A stretch of 64,000 nucleotides of DNA from Streptomyces lydicus (GCF_004125265.1 NZ_RDTE01000003.1:5146001-5210000); one strand, 5' to 3'; counted from the first letter of the stretch, positions 1-8,314 are shown. The notes: generated by a model from the sequence alone, not told the origin. Numbers and translations: made by a program.

Positions 1-709
1 CATGATGACGAAGGGCATGGAGCGCGCCGGTATCTCCAAGGTGGAGATCGAGCGCACCCGTGAGCGCGTCCGCGTTGACATCCACACCGCTCGTCCGGGC
101 ATCGTCATCGGCCGCCGCGGCGCCGAGGCCGACCGCATCCGCGGCGAGCTGGAGAAGCTGACCGGCAAGCAGGTCCAGCTGAACATCCTCGAGGTCAAGA
201 ACCCCGAGACCGATGCTCAGCTGGTGGCCCAGGCCGTCGCCGAGCAGCTGTCCTCCCGCGTCTCCTTCCGTCGCGCCATGCGTAAGAGCATGCAGTCGAC
301 GATGAAGGCCGGCGCCAAGGGCATCAAGATCCAGTGTGGTGGCCGTCTCGGCGGTGCCGAGATGTCCCGCTCGGAGTTCTACCGCGAGGGCCGTGTGCCC
401 CTGCACACGCTCCGTGCGAACGTCGACTACGGCTTCTTCGAGGCCAAGACCACCTTCGGCCGCATCGGCGTGAAGGTCTGGATCTACAAGGGCGACGTCA
501 AGAACATCGCCGAGGTGCGTGCCGAGAACGCTGCCGCCCGTGCGGGTAACCGCCCGGCCCGCGGTGGCGGCAACGACCGCCCGCGCCGCGGTGGCGAGCG
601 TGGCGGCCGCGGTGGCCGCAAGCCGCAGCAGCAGAGCGCCGCTGCCGAGGCCCCCAAGGCCGAGGCCGCAGCCGCTGCTCCGGCGGAGACCCCCGGAACG
701 GAGGCCTGA
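1..709 (+). CDS. rpsC: 30S ribosomal protein S3 (5'-partial)
   Basis: S3 binds 16S rRNA in the head of the 30S subunit and lines the mRNA entry channel. The window begins inside the gene: the first in-frame residues MMTKGMERAG match the family interior, so roughly 40 N-terminal residues are missing and the ATG at position 2 is not the start. The KH type-2 RNA-binding domain is visible, with the GxxG loop in IVIGRRGAEADRIRGEL, followed by the C-terminal S3 domain (GGRLGGAEMSRSE). The tail is Gly/Arg-rich, then Ala/Glu/Pro-rich, as in other streptomycetes. It ends 5 bases before rplP in the S10 operon. Confidence 0.97.
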   Translation, partial: MMTKGMERAGISKVEIERTRERVRVDIHTARPGIVIGRRGAEADRIRGELEKLTGKQVQLNILEVKNPETDAQLVAQAVAEQLSSRVSFRRAMRKSMQSTMKAGAKGIKIQCGGRLGGAEMSRSEFYREGRVPLHTLRANVDYGFFEAKTTFGRIGVKVWIYKGDVKNIAEVRAENAAARAGNRPARGGGNDRPRRGGERGGRGGRKPQQQSAAAEAPKAEAAAAAPAETPGTEA

Positions 710-714
710 CCGAC

Positions 715-1134
715 ATGCTGATCCCTCGCAGGGTCAAGCACCGCAAGCAGCACCACCCGAAGCGCAGCGGTATGGCCAAGGGTGGCACCGAGCTGGCCTT
801 CGGTGAGTACGGCATCCAGGCCGTCACCCCGGCTTACGTGACGAACCGTCAGATCGAGTCCGCTCGTATCGCGATGACCCGTCACATCAAGCGTGGCGGC
901 AAGGTCTGGATCAACATTTACCCGGACCGCCCGCTCACGAAGAAGCCGGCCGAAACCCGCATGGGTTCCGGTAAGGGTTCTCCGGAGTGGTGGGTCGCGA
1001 ACGTCAAGCCCGGTCGGGTGATGTTCGAGCTGTCCTTCCCGAACGAAAAGGTTGCCAAGGAGGCGCTGACCCGCGCCGCCCACAAGCTTCCGATGAAGTG
1101 CCGCATCGTGCGGCGCGAGGCAGGTGAGTCGTGA
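715..1134 (+). CDS. rplP: 50S ribosomal protein L16
   Basis: L16 organises 23S rRNA near the A-site and the tRNA elbow in the 50S subunit. The 139-residue protein has the full family length and starts MLIPRRVKHRKQHHP. The conserved stretch GSGKGSPEWWVANVKPG is present near residue 85. The ATG is 5 bases after the rpsC stop, and the TGA overlaps the next ATG by one base (TGATG), which indicates translational coupling in the S10 operon. Confidence 0.97.
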   Translation: MLIPRRVKHRKQHHPKRSGMAKGGTELAFGEYGIQAVTPAYVTNRQIESARIAMTRHIKRGGKVWINIYPDRPLTKKPAETRMGSGKGSPEWWVANVKPGRVMFELSFPNEKVAKEALTRAAHKLPMKCRIVRREAGES

Positions 1135-1358
1135 TGGCGGCCGGTACCAAGGCGACCGAGCTGCGCGAGCTGAATGACGAGGACCTCGTCGGCAAGCTTC
1201 GTGAGGCCAAGGAGGAGCTGTTCAACCTCCGCTTCCAGGCGGCGACCGGACAGCTCGAGAACCACGGTCGGCTCAAGTCCGTCCGTAAGGACATCGCCCG
1301 GATCTACACCCTGATGCGTGAGCGCGAGCTGGGCATCGAGACGGTGGAGAGCGCCTGA
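1134..1358 (+). CDS. rpmC: 50S ribosomal protein L29
   Basis: L29 is a small helical protein at the 50S peptide exit-tunnel rim. The 74-residue sequence has the family signature ELRELNDEDLVGKLREAKEELFNLRFQ and ends with the alanine-poor helix. I chose the ATG at 1134, which overlaps the rplP stop as TGATG; a GTG sits immediately upstream in frame at 1131. The gene is itself joined to rpsQ by another TGATG overlap. Confidence 0.96.
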   Translation: MAAGTKATELRELNDEDLVGKLREAKEELFNLRFQAATGQLENHGRLKSVRKDIARIYTLMRERELGIETVESA

Positions 1359-1639
1359 TGAGCGAGAAGAATGTGACTGAGACGAACGAGCGCGGTTTCC
1401 GCAAGACCCGTGAGGGTCTCGTCGTCAGCGACAAGATGGACAAGACCGTCGTCGTCGCTGTCGAGGACCGTGTCAAGCACGCGCTGTACGGCAAGGTCAT
1501 CCGCCGTACCAACAAGCTCAAGGCGCACGACGAGCAGAACGCTGCCGGTGTCGGCGACCGCGTCCTCCTGATGGAGACCCGGCCGCTGTCCGCCACCAAG
1601 CGCTGGCGCATCGTCGAGATCCTCGAGAAGGCCAAGTAA
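1358..1639 (+). CDS. rpsQ: 30S ribosomal protein S17
   Basis: S17 is an OB-fold protein that binds 16S rRNA early in 30S assembly. The 93-residue product contains RKTREGLVVSDKMDKTVVV and the RP-LSATKRWR segment typical of the family, behind a short polar N-terminal extension. It overlaps rpmC by one base. Its stop is followed by a 107-base gap holding two inverted repeats before rplN, the first sizeable break in this operon. Confidence 0.97.
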   Translation: MSEKNVTETNERGFRKTREGLVVSDKMDKTVVVAVEDRVKHALYGKVIRRTNKLKAHDEQNAAGVGDRVLLMETRPLSATKRWRIVEILEKAK

Positions 1640-1643
1640 TCCC

Positions 1644-1718
1644 TCCTAGGGGGACCCCCTAGGAACAGTTCCGCCAGGCTCGGCAGGGGCTTCGTCTCGT
1701 ACGAGGCGGCCCCTGCCG
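1644..1718 (+). promoter_or_regulatory. Two hairpins between rpsQ and rplN
   Basis: A near-perfect palindrome (CCTAGGGGG/CCCCCTAGG) directly follows the rpsQ stop. A second stem pairs CGGCAGGGGC at 1681-1690 with GCCCCTGCCG at 1709-1718, with further internal pairing around TCGTACGA. Neither is followed by a T-run. They mark the S10/spc boundary and could act as a leaky terminator, processing site or ribosomal-protein target; which of these applies is inference. Confidence 0.6.
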
Positions 1719-1746
1719 GGAACCGGCAGACACACAGGAGATAGAC

Positions 1747-2115
1747 GTGATCCAGCAGGAGTCGCGACTTCGGGTCGCCGACAACACTGGTGCGAAGGAG
1801 ATCCTTTGCATCCGTGTTCTCGGTGGTTCCGGTCGCCGCTACGCGGGCATCGGTGACGTCATCGTTGCCACCGTGAAGGATGCGATCCCCGGTGGCAACG
1901 TGAAGAAGGGTGACGTCATCAAGGCGGTCATCGTTCGGACCGTCAAGGAGCGCCGCCGTCCCGACGGCTCGTACATCCGCTTCGACGAGAACGCGGCCGT
2001 CATCCTCAAGAACGATGGCGACCCCCGCGGCACCCGCATCTTCGGCCCCGTGGGCCGGGAGCTGCGCGAGAAGAAGTTCATGAAGATCATCTCGCTCGCG
2101 CCGGAGGTGCTGTAA
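1747..2115 (+). CDS. rplN: 50S ribosomal protein L14
   Basis: L14 lies at the 30S-50S interface and contacts L19. The 122-residue protein has the complete family length and starts (GTG) with MIQQESRLRVADNTGAKEILCI. It contains the GDVIVATVKDAIPGG and ERRRPDGSYIRFDENAAV blocks. AGGAG lies about 7 bases upstream of the GTG. It is the first gene of the spc group, with rplX three bases downstream. Confidence 0.97.
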   Translation: MIQQESRLRVADNTGAKEILCIRVLGGSGRRYAGIGDVIVATVKDAIPGGNVKKGDVIKAVIVRTVKERRRPDGSYIRFDENAAVILKNDGDPRGTRIFGPVGRELREKKFMKIISLAPEVL

Positions 2116-2118
2116 CCG

Positions 2119-2442
2119 ATGAAGATCAAGAAGGGCGACCTGGTCCAGGTCATCACCGGTAAGGACAAGGGCAAGCAGGGCAAGGTCATTCAGGCCTTCC
2201 CCCGTGAGGACCGTGTCCTGGTCGAGGGTGTCAACCGGGTCAAGAAGCACACCAAGGCCGGACAGACCGCTCGTGGTTCGAAGACCGGCGGCATCGTGAC
2301 GACCGAAGCCCCTGTCCACGTGAGCAACGTTCAGCTCGTGGTGGAGAAGGACGGCAACAAGGTCGTCACCCGCGTCGGATACCGCTTCGACGACGAGGGC
2401 AACAAGATCCGCGTTGCCAAGCGGACCGGTGAGGACATCTGA
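2119..2442 (+). CDS. rplX: 50S ribosomal protein L24
   Basis: L24 is an early-assembly 23S rRNA binding protein near the exit tunnel. The KOW motif is visible at the N-terminus (KKGDLVQVITGKDKGKQGKV) within a 107-residue protein of normal length. The stop overlaps the rplE start as TGATG. Confidence 0.97.
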   Translation: MKIKKGDLVQVITGKDKGKQGKVIQAFPREDRVLVEGVNRVKKHTKAGQTARGSKTGGIVTTEAPVHVSNVQLVVEKDGNKVVTRVGYRFDDEGNKIRVAKRTGEDI

Positions 2443-3002
2443 TGACTGCCACCACCAACGCGCCGCGTCTCAAGACGCGCTACCGCGAAGAGATCGCCGG
2501 GAAGCTGAAGGACGAGTTCTCGCTCGAGAACGTCATGCAGATCCCCGGTCTGACCAAGATCGTGGTCAACATGGGTGTGGGCGACGCCGCCCGCGACTCC
2601 AAGCTGATCGAGGGCGCCATCCGCGACCTCACCACGATCACCGGACAGAAGCCGGCCGTCACCAAGGCCCGTAAGTCCATCGCGCAGTTCAAGCTGCGTG
2701 AGGGCCAGCCGATCGGTGCCCACGTCACCCTCCGCGGTGACCGCATGTGGGAGTTCCTGGACCGCCTGCTGTCGCTGGCGCTGCCGCGCATCCGCGACTT
2801 CCGTGGTCTGTCCCCGAAGCAGTTCGACGGTCGGGGCAACTACACCTTCGGTCTCACGGAGCAGGTCATGTTCCACGAGATCGACCAGGACAAGATCGAC
2901 CGGACGCGGGGCATGGACATCACCGTGGTCACCACGGCGTCCAACGACGATGAGGGCCGCGCCCTGCTTCGTCACCTCGGCTTCCCGTTCAAGGAGAACT
3001 GA
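2442..3002 (+). CDS. rplE: 50S ribosomal protein L5
   Basis: L5 binds 5S rRNA in the central protuberance and contacts P-site tRNA. The 186-residue product shows the family blocks LKTRYREEIAGKL, IPGLTKIVVNMGVGDA and DFRGLSPKQFDGRGNY. The ATG overlaps the rplX stop, and rpsN begins two bases after the rplE stop, so this is a tightly packed spc operon. Confidence 0.97.
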   Translation: MTATTNAPRLKTRYREEIAGKLKDEFSLENVMQIPGLTKIVVNMGVGDAARDSKLIEGAIRDLTTITGQKPAVTKARKSIAQFKLREGQPIGAHVTLRGDRMWEFLDRLLSLALPRIRDFRGLSPKQFDGRGNYTFGLTEQVMFHEIDQDKIDRTRGMDITVVTTASNDDEGRALLRHLGFPFKEN

Positions 3003-3004
3003 CC

Positions 3005-3190
3005 GTGGCGAAGAAGGCTCTGATCGCTAAGGCGGCTCGTAAGCCGAAGTTTGCTGTCCGCGCGTACACGCGTTGCCAGCGCTGCGGCCGTCCGCACTCC
3101 GTCTACCGCAAGTTCGGCCTCTGCCGCGTGTGCCTTCGTGAGATGGCTCACCGTGGCGAGCTGCCGGGCGTGACCAAGAGCTCCTGGTAA
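3005..3190 (+). CDS. rpsN: 30S ribosomal protein S14, zinc-binding (type Z)
   Basis: S14 joins the 30S head late in assembly. This 61-residue form keeps two CxxC pairs (C24/C27 and C40/C43) that would hold Zn(II), so it is the zinc-containing paralogue rather than the longer zinc-free form that streptomycetes express under zinc limitation. It starts at GTG. The next gene lies 237 bases away. Confidence 0.96.
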   Translation: MAKKALIAKAARKPKFAVRAYTRCQRCGRPHSVYRKFGLCRVCLREMAHRGELPGVTKSSW

Positions 3191-3427
3191 TCCCCTAGTT
3201 GGGATGCCAGGGCTCTCGGTAAGCATTCGGCCGGCGGGCGCCCCACCCCTTTTTCCCGTAGGGTAGAAGGGTTTGGGCGCCCCGCCGCCCGAGACCGACC
3301 GCGGGCCGAGCCCGCATAACGTCGCTTACTACGCCGTAGGTCCCCGCGCCGCACCCGTCCCGACTCTGATCGGGGAGAGGGATGGCGCACATAGGAAACC
3401 CCGGCGAGAGAGGCCGAAGGCCAATTC
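3191..3427 (+). other. Leader between rpsN and rpsH
   Basis: This 237-base gap contains no supportable gene. It holds a weak inverted segment near the rpsN stop and a pyrimidine/purine-rich stretch. No convincing -10/-35 pair or T-tailed stem was found, so its role as promoter or autoregulatory leader for rpsH is open. Confidence 0.4.
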
Positions 3428-3826
3428 ATGACCATGACTGATCCCATCGCAGACATGCTGACCCGTCTGCGGAACGCGAACTCGGCATACCACGACGACG
3501 TCGTGATGCCGCACAGCAAGATCAAGTCGCACATCGCGGAGATCCTCCAGCAGGAGGGTTACATCACCGGCTGGCGCGTCGAGGACGCCGAGGTTGGCAA
3601 GAACCTCGTCCTCGAGCTGAAGTTCGGCCCGAACCGCGAGCGCTCGATCGCCGGCATCAAGCGGATCTCGAAGCCGGGCCTGCGGGTCTACGCAAAGTCC
3701 ACCAACCTGCCGAAGGTCCTCGGCGGCCTGGGCGTGGCGATCATCTCCACGTCCCACGGTCTCCTGACCGGTCAGCAGGCCAGCAAGAAGGGCGTGGGTG
3801 GGGAAGTCCTCGCCTACGTCTGGTAA
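3428..3826 (+). CDS. rpsH: 30S ribosomal protein S8
   Basis: S8 binds helix 21 of 16S rRNA; in E. coli it also represses the spc operon. The 132-residue protein starts MTMTDPIADMLTRLRNAN and ends with the conserved STSHGLLTGQQASKKGVGGE motif. The ATG follows a purine-rich GAAGG. It begins the rpsH-rplF-rplR-rpsE-rpmD-rplO run. Confidence 0.97.
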   Translation: MTMTDPIADMLTRLRNANSAYHDDVVMPHSKIKSHIAEILQQEGYITGWRVEDAEVGKNLVLELKFGPNRERSIAGIKRISKPGLRVYAKSTNLPKVLGGLGVAIISTSHGLLTGQQASKKGVGGEVLAYVW

Positions 3827-3848
3827 CCAGGGAACGGAGGAATAGCTA

Positions 3849-4388
3849 ATGTCGCGTATTGGCAAGCTGCCCATCCAGGTTCCCGCTGGTGTGGACGTCA
3901 CCATCGATGGCCGTACGGTCGCGGTGAAGGGCCCCAAGGGTTCCCTCTCGCACACCGTCGCGGCTCCCATCGAGGTCGCCAAGGGTGAGGACGGCGTCAT
4001 CAACGTCTCCCGCCCGAACGACGAGCGTCAGAACAAGGCCCTGCACGGCCTGTCCCGCACGCTGGTGGCGAACATGATCACCGGCGTGACCCAGGGATTC
4101 AGCAAGGCGCTCGAGATCAGCGGTGTCGGTTACCGCGTCCAGGCGAAGGGCTCCAACCTGGAGTTCTCGCTGGGCTACAGCCACCCGATCCTGATCGAGG
4201 CCCCCGAGGGCATCTCCTTCAAGGTCGAGTCCCCGACCAAGCTCAGCGTCGAGGGCATCGACAAGCAGAAGGTCGGCGAGGTTGCGGCGAACATCCGCAA
4301 GCTGCGCAAGCCTGACCCGTACAAGGCCAAGGGCGTCAAGTACGCCGGCGAGGTCATCCGCCGCAAGGTCGGAAAGGCTGGTAAGTAA
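3849..4388 (+). CDS. rplF: 50S ribosomal protein L6
   Basis: L6 sits near the sarcin-ricin loop and the factor-binding site. The 179-residue protein has the usual two repeated domains: MSRIGKLPIQVPAGVDV at the N-terminus and the RKPDPYKAKGVKYAGE signature near the C-terminus. GGAGG lies upstream of the ATG (ACGGAGGAATAGCTA). rplR starts three bases after its stop. Confidence 0.97.
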   Translation: MSRIGKLPIQVPAGVDVTIDGRTVAVKGPKGSLSHTVAAPIEVAKGEDGVINVSRPNDERQNKALHGLSRTLVANMITGVTQGFSKALEISGVGYRVQAKGSNLEFSLGYSHPILIEAPEGISFKVESPTKLSVEGIDKQKVGEVAANIRKLRKPDPYKAKGVKYAGEVIRRKVGKAGK

Positions 4389-4391
4389 GCC

Positions 4392-4775
4392 ATGGCATAC
4401 GGTGTGAAGATCGCCAAGGGCGACGCTTACAAGCGGGCCGCCGCCAAGCGGCGCCACATCCGCATCCGTAAGCGGATTTCGGGTACCCCGGAGCGTCCGC
4501 GTCTGGTGGTGACGCGGTCCAACCGTGGCATCACCGCTCAGGTCATCGACGACATCGCGGGCCACACGCTGGCCTCGGCGTCGACCCTGGACGCGTCGAT
4601 CCGTGGTGGCGAGGGCGACAAGAGCGCTCAGGCCAAGCAGGTCGGTTCCCTGGTCGCCGAGCGTGCCAAGGCCGCCGGTGTCGAGGCCGTCGTGTTCGAC
4701 CGTGGTGGCAAGCAGTACGCCGGGCGGATTGCCGCTCTGGCCGACGCCGCCCGCGAAGCCGGGCTGAAGTTCTAA
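4392..4775 (+). CDS. rplR: 50S ribosomal protein L18
   Basis: L18 binds 5S rRNA together with L5 in the central protuberance. The 127-residue product contains RHIRIRKRISGTPERPRL and the closing FDRGGKQYAGRIAALADAAR block, both diagnostic. A 46-base spacer separates it from rpsE. Confidence 0.97.
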   Translation: MAYGVKIAKGDAYKRAAAKRRHIRIRKRISGTPERPRLVVTRSNRGITAQVIDDIAGHTLASASTLDASIRGGEGDKSAQAKQVGSLVAERAKAAGVEAVVFDRGGKQYAGRIAALADAAREAGLKF

Positions 4776-4821
4776 GCCCCGGTTCCGGAGCTAGCGGACG
4801 TAACAGAGAGAGGTAAATCCA

Positions 4822-5424
4822 ATGGCTGGACCCCAGCGCCGCGGGAGCGGTGCCGGTGGCGGCGAGCGGCGGGACCGGAAGGGTCGCGACGGTGGCGCTG
4901 CCGCCGAGAAGACCGCATACGTTGAGCGCGTTGTCGCGATCAACCGTGTCGCCAAGGTTGTCAAGGGTGGCCGTCGCTTCAGCTTCACCGCGCTGGTCGT
5001 GGTGGGCGACGGTGACGGCACCGTAGGTGTCGGTTACGGCAAGGCCAAGGAAGTTCCGGCTGCCATCGCCAAGGGCGTGGAAGAGGCCAAGAAGAACTTC
5101 TTCAAGGTCCCCCGTATCCAGGGCACCATCCCTCACCCCATCCAGGGCGAGAAGGCTGCGGGCGTCGTCCTGCTCAAGCCGGCTTCCCCCGGTACCGGTG
5201 TGATCGCCGGTGGCCCCGTGCGTGCCGTTCTGGAGTGCGCGGGCATCCACGACGTGCTGAGCAAGTCGCTCGGTTCGTCGAACCCGATCAACATCGTGCA
5301 CGCCACGGTGGAGGCTCTCTCGGGGCTGCAGCGTCCCGAGGAGATCGCCGCCCGTCGTGGCCTGCCGCTGGAGGACGTTGCTCCCGCCGCTCTGCTGCGG
5401 GCGCGTGCCGGGGTGACCGCGTAA
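4822..5424 (+). CDS. rpsE: 30S ribosomal protein S5
   Basis: S5 shapes the mRNA entry site and affects decoding fidelity. The 200-residue protein has a Gly/Arg-rich N-terminal extension, the dsRBD-like domain (ERVVAINRVAKVVKGGRRF) and the C-terminal S5 domain (VLLKPASPGTGVIAGG, GSSNPINIVHAT). AGAGAGG precedes the ATG. The TAA overlaps the rpmD ATG by one base. Confidence 0.97.
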   Translation: MAGPQRRGSGAGGGERRDRKGRDGGAAAEKTAYVERVVAINRVAKVVKGGRRFSFTALVVVGDGDGTVGVGYGKAKEVPAAIAKGVEEAKKNFFKVPRIQGTIPHPIQGEKAAGVVLLKPASPGTGVIAGGPVRAVLECAGIHDVLSKSLGSSNPINIVHATVEALSGLQRPEEIAARRGLPLEDVAPAALLRARAGVTA

Positions 5425-5606
5425 TGGCGCACCTCAAGATCACGCAGACGAAGTCCTTCATCGGTAGCAAGCAGAACCACCGCGACACCCTCCGTTCGCT
5501 GGGCCTCAAGCGGCTCAACGACGTGGTTGTCAAGGAGGACCGTCCCGAGTTCCGCGGCATGGTGCACACCGTCCGCCACCTCGTGACGGTTGAGGAGGTC
5601 GACTGA
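5424..5606 (+). CDS. rpmD: 50S ribosomal protein L30
   Basis: L30 is a small 50S protein. The true 60-residue product starts MAHLKITQTKSFIGSKQ at the ATG sharing its A with the rpsE stop codon (TAATG). The frame stays open further upstream inside rpsE, but that part is not coding. The core RDTLRSLGLKRLNDVVVKED is typical. rplO follows after one base. Confidence 0.96.
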   Translation: MAHLKITQTKSFIGSKQNHRDTLRSLGLKRLNDVVVKEDRPEFRGMVHTVRHLVTVEEVD

Positions 5607-5607
5607 C

Positions 5608-6063
5608 ATGGCGGAGAACAACCCGCTGAAGGTCCACAACCTCCGGCCCGCCCCGGGTGCCAAGACCGCCAAGACCCGTGTCGGTCGTGGTGAGGCGTCC
5701 AAGGGTAAGACCGCTGGTCGTGGTACCAAGGGCACGAAGGCCCGTTACCAGGTTCCGGAGCGCTTCGAGGGCGGGCAGATGCCCCTCCACATGCGCCTCC
5801 CGAAGCTGAAGGGCTTCAAGAACCCCGCCCACAAGCAGTTCCAGGTCGTGAACCTGGACAAGCTGGCCGCGCTCTACCCGCAGGGTGGCGAGGTCACGGT
5901 GACCGACCTGGTTGCCAAGGGCGCGGTGCGCAAGAACGAGCTCGTCAAGGTGCTCGGCACCGGCGAGATCTCCGTGGCGCTGCAGGTGACGGTTGACTCC
6001 GTTTCCGGCTCCGCCAAGGAGAAGATCGCCGCTGCCGGCGGCACCGTCACCGAACTCATCTGA
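5608..6063 (+). CDS. rplO: 50S ribosomal protein L15
   Basis: L15 is a late-assembly 23S rRNA binding protein. The 151-residue protein has the Gly/Lys-rich N-terminal loop (GRGEASKGKTAGRGTKG) and the globular C-terminal domain (GTGEISVALQVTVDSVSGSAKEKI). I placed the start at ATG 5608, right after the rpmD stop. A strong hairpin follows the stop codon. Confidence 0.97.
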   Translation: MAENNPLKVHNLRPAPGAKTAKTRVGRGEASKGKTAGRGTKGTKARYQVPERFEGGQMPLHMRLPKLKGFKNPAHKQFQVVNLDKLAALYPQGGEVTVTDLVAKGAVRKNELVKVLGTGEISVALQVTVDSVSGSAKEKIAAAGGTVTELI

Positions 6064-6080
6064 GTTCGCTGACTCAACTG

Positions 6081-6114
6081 ACCGGGGATGCCCATCGTTT
6101 GGGGCATCCCCGGT
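6081..6114 (+). terminator. Terminator hairpin after rplO
   Basis: A perfect 13-bp stem pairs ACCGGGGATGCCC (6081-6093) with GGGCATCCCCGGT (6102-6114) around an 8-base loop, 17 bases after the rplO stop. There is no T-run, but the stem strength fits a Streptomyces terminator. Confidence 0.8.
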
Positions 6115-6190
6115 TGGTCGTTCCACGGGGGTATGGTCGCCGGTAAGGTGGGATGGACTGTTGTTTTCCGGGCTCCGGCCCGGACCCCCG

Positions 6191-6218
6191 CCGCGCGGGC
6201 CGTGCCCGCGCGGTTTTT
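6191..6218 (+). terminator. Rho-independent terminator upstream of secY
   Basis: CCGCGCGGGC (6191-6200) pairs perfectly with GCCCGCGCGG (6204-6213) around a CGT loop, directly followed by TTTTT. This is a textbook intrinsic terminator placed 72 bases before the secY start. With the rplO hairpin it gives two consecutive stops, so secY probably has its own promoter or is attenuated here. Confidence 0.85.
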
Positions 6219-6289
6219 GCCCGCTAGGTATTCGTCGATCCTCAAGACCGTCACCTCTCGCACTCAAGGCGGGAGGCGCAGGAGGCACC

Positions 6290-7603
6290 GTGCTCACCGC
6301 GTTCGCCCGAGCGTTCAAGACGCCCGACCTGCGCAAGAAGCTGCTGTTCACACTGGGCATCATCGTGCTCTACCGGATCGGCGCACACGTCCCGGTCCCC
6401 GGGGTCAACTATGCGAACGTCGAGACCTGCATGAAGCAGGCCGGCGGGAGCAGCGGGTTGTTCGCCCTGGTGAACATGTTCAGCGGTGGTGCGCTGCTGC
6501 AGATCACGATCTTCGCGCTGGGGATCATGCCGTACATCACGGCGAGCATCATCCTCCAGCTGCTGACCGTGGTGATCCCGCGGCTGGAAGCCCTCAAGAA
6601 AGAGGGCCAGTCCGGGCAGGCGAAGATCACCCAGTACACCCGCTACCTGACCGTGGCGCTCGCCATCCTGCAGGGCACCGGCCTGGTGGCCACCGCCCGC
6701 AGCGGTGCGCTCTTCCAGAGCTGCCCGGTCGCCAGCGAGATCGTCCCCAGCGACTCGATCTTCACCACCATCACCATGGTCATCACGATGACCGCCGGCA
6801 CCGGCCTGATCATGTGGCTCGGTGAGCTCGTCACCGACCGCGGTATCGGCAACGGCATGTCGATCCTGATGTTCATCTCCATCGCGGCCGGCTTCCCGGG
6901 CGCGCTGTGGCAGATCAAGCTCACCGGCAAGCTGGCCGACGGCTGGATCGAGTTCTTCGCGGTGATCGCGGTGGGCCTGGCCATGGTCGCCCTGGTGGTC
7001 TTCGTCGAGCAGGCCCAGCGGCGCATTCCGGTGCAGTACGCGAAGCGGATGATCGGCCGCCGGTCCTATGGCGGAACGTCCACTTACATCCCGCTCAAGG
7101 TGAACCAGGCGGGTGTGATTCCCGTCATCTTCGCGTCATCGCTGCTCTACATTCCAGCCCTCATCGCACAGTTCAGCGGGTCGAAGGCGGCATGGGCGAC
7201 GTGGATCGCCACCAACTTCACCAAGGGAAATCACCCGGTTTACATCGTTACGTACTTCCTGCTGATCGTGTTCTTCGCCTTCTTCTACGTCGCCATCAGC
7301 TTCAACCCCGAAGAAGTTGCCGACAACATGAAGAAGTATGGTGGCTTCATCCCGGGTATCCGGGCTGGTCGCCCGACGGCCGAGTACCTCAGCTACGTGC
7401 TCAACCGGATCACGTGGCCGGGCTCGCTGTACCTGGGGCTGATCGCGCTCGTACCAACAGTGGCGTTGGTGCTTTTCAACGCGAACCAGAACTTCCCGTT
7501 CGGCGGGACGAGCATCCTGATCATCGTGGGTGTGGGTCTGGAGACCGTGAAGCAGATCGAGAGCCAGCTTCAGCAGCGCAACTACGAAGGGTTCCTCCGC
7601 TGA
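6290..7603 (+). CDS. secY: Protein translocase subunit SecY
   Basis: SecY is the pore subunit of the Sec translocon in the cytoplasmic membrane, working with SecE, SecG and SecA. I chose GTG 6290 (GGAGG six bases upstream), giving MLTAFARAFKTPDLRKKLLF and 437 residues, the usual Streptomyces length. About ten hydrophobic segments are visible, with the plug-region MFSGGALLQITIFALGIMPYITASI and the late cytoplasmic loop GFIPGIRAGRPTAEYL. The frame is open further upstream through the rplO-secY gap, but that is not translated in my reading. The stop overlaps adk (TGATG). Confidence 0.97.
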   Translation: MLTAFARAFKTPDLRKKLLFTLGIIVLYRIGAHVPVPGVNYANVETCMKQAGGSSGLFALVNMFSGGALLQITIFALGIMPYITASIILQLLTVVIPRLEALKKEGQSGQAKITQYTRYLTVALAILQGTGLVATARSGALFQSCPVASEIVPSDSIFTTITMVITMTAGTGLIMWLGELVTDRGIGNGMSILMFISIAAGFPGALWQIKLTGKLADGWIEFFAVIAVGLAMVALVVFVEQAQRRIPVQYAKRMIGRRSYGGTSTYIPLKVNQAGVIPVIFASSLLYIPALIAQFSGSKAAWATWIATNFTKGNHPVYIVTYFLLIVFFAFFYVAISFNPEEVADNMKKYGGFIPGIRAGRPTAEYLSYVLNRITWPGSLYLGLIALVPTVALVLFNANQNFPFGGTSILIIVGVGLETVKQIESQLQQRNYEGFLR

Positions 7604-8259
7604 TGCGAATCGTCCTCGTCGGACCCCCGGGGGCCGGCAAGGGTACGCAGGCTGCGTACCTTGCCAAGAACCTCGAGATCCCGCACATCTCCACGGGGGA
7701 CCTGTTCCGCGCCAACATCAGCCAGGGCACGCCCCTCGGCCGTGAGGCGAAGTCGTACATGGACGCCGGCAACCTGGTGCCCGACTCGGTCACCATCGCG
7801 ATGGCCGAGGACCGTATGGAGCAGCCCGACGCGGCCGGCGGTTTCCTCCTGGACGGCTTCCCGCGCAACCTTGGCCAGGCCAAGGCGCTGGACGAGTACC
7901 TCAAGGACAAGAACCTCACGCTGGACGCCGTCCTGGACCTGGAGGTCCCGGAGGACGAGGTCGTCAAGCGGATCGCCGGCCGGCGCATCTGCCGCAACGA
8001 CTCCAGCCACGTCTTCCACGCGGAGTACAACAAGCCGCAGGCCGAGGGCGTCTGTGACGTCTGCGGCGGCGAGCTGTACCAGCGGGACGACGACCGCGAG
8101 GAGACCGTCCGCAAGCGGCTGGAGGTCTACCACACGGAGACCGAGCCGATCATCGACTACTACAAGGACCAGGACCTGGTCGTCACCATCCCCGCGATGG
8201 GGAAGGTCGACGAGGTCACCCGGCGCTCCATGGCGGCTCTGCCGTCGCGGGACGCGTAG
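7603..8259 (+). CDS. adk: Adenylate kinase
   Basis: Adk converts AMP and ATP to two ADP in the cytoplasm. The 218-residue product starts MRIVLVGPPGAGKGTQAA, with the P-loop at residues 7-15. It has the AMP-binding HISTGDLFR, DGFPRN and a long LID (residues about 127-165). The LID has Cys near its start and a CxxC pair (CDVC) with one usual Cys position occupied differently, so zinc binding there is uncertain. It is translationally coupled to secY, as in most Gram-positive spc operons. Confidence 0.97.
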   Translation: MRIVLVGPPGAGKGTQAAYLAKNLEIPHISTGDLFRANISQGTPLGREAKSYMDAGNLVPDSVTIAMAEDRMEQPDAAGGFLLDGFPRNLGQAKALDEYLKDKNLTLDAVLDLEVPEDEVVKRIAGRRICRNDSSHVFHAEYNKPQAEGVCDVCGGELYQRDDDREETVRKRLEVYHTETEPIIDYYKDQDLVVTIPAMGKVDEVTRRSMAALPSRDA

Positions 8260-8274
8260 TAGCAAACGGTTTCC

Positions 8275-8314
8275 GATACGGCCGCGGTGCCCGCAAGGGT
8301 GCCGCGGCCGTATC
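8275..8314 (+). terminator. Terminator hairpin after adk
   Basis: GATACGGCCGCGG (8275-8287) pairs perfectly with CCGCGGCCGTATC (8302-8314), a 13-bp stem just after the adk stop. It separates adk from map. Confidence 0.75.
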
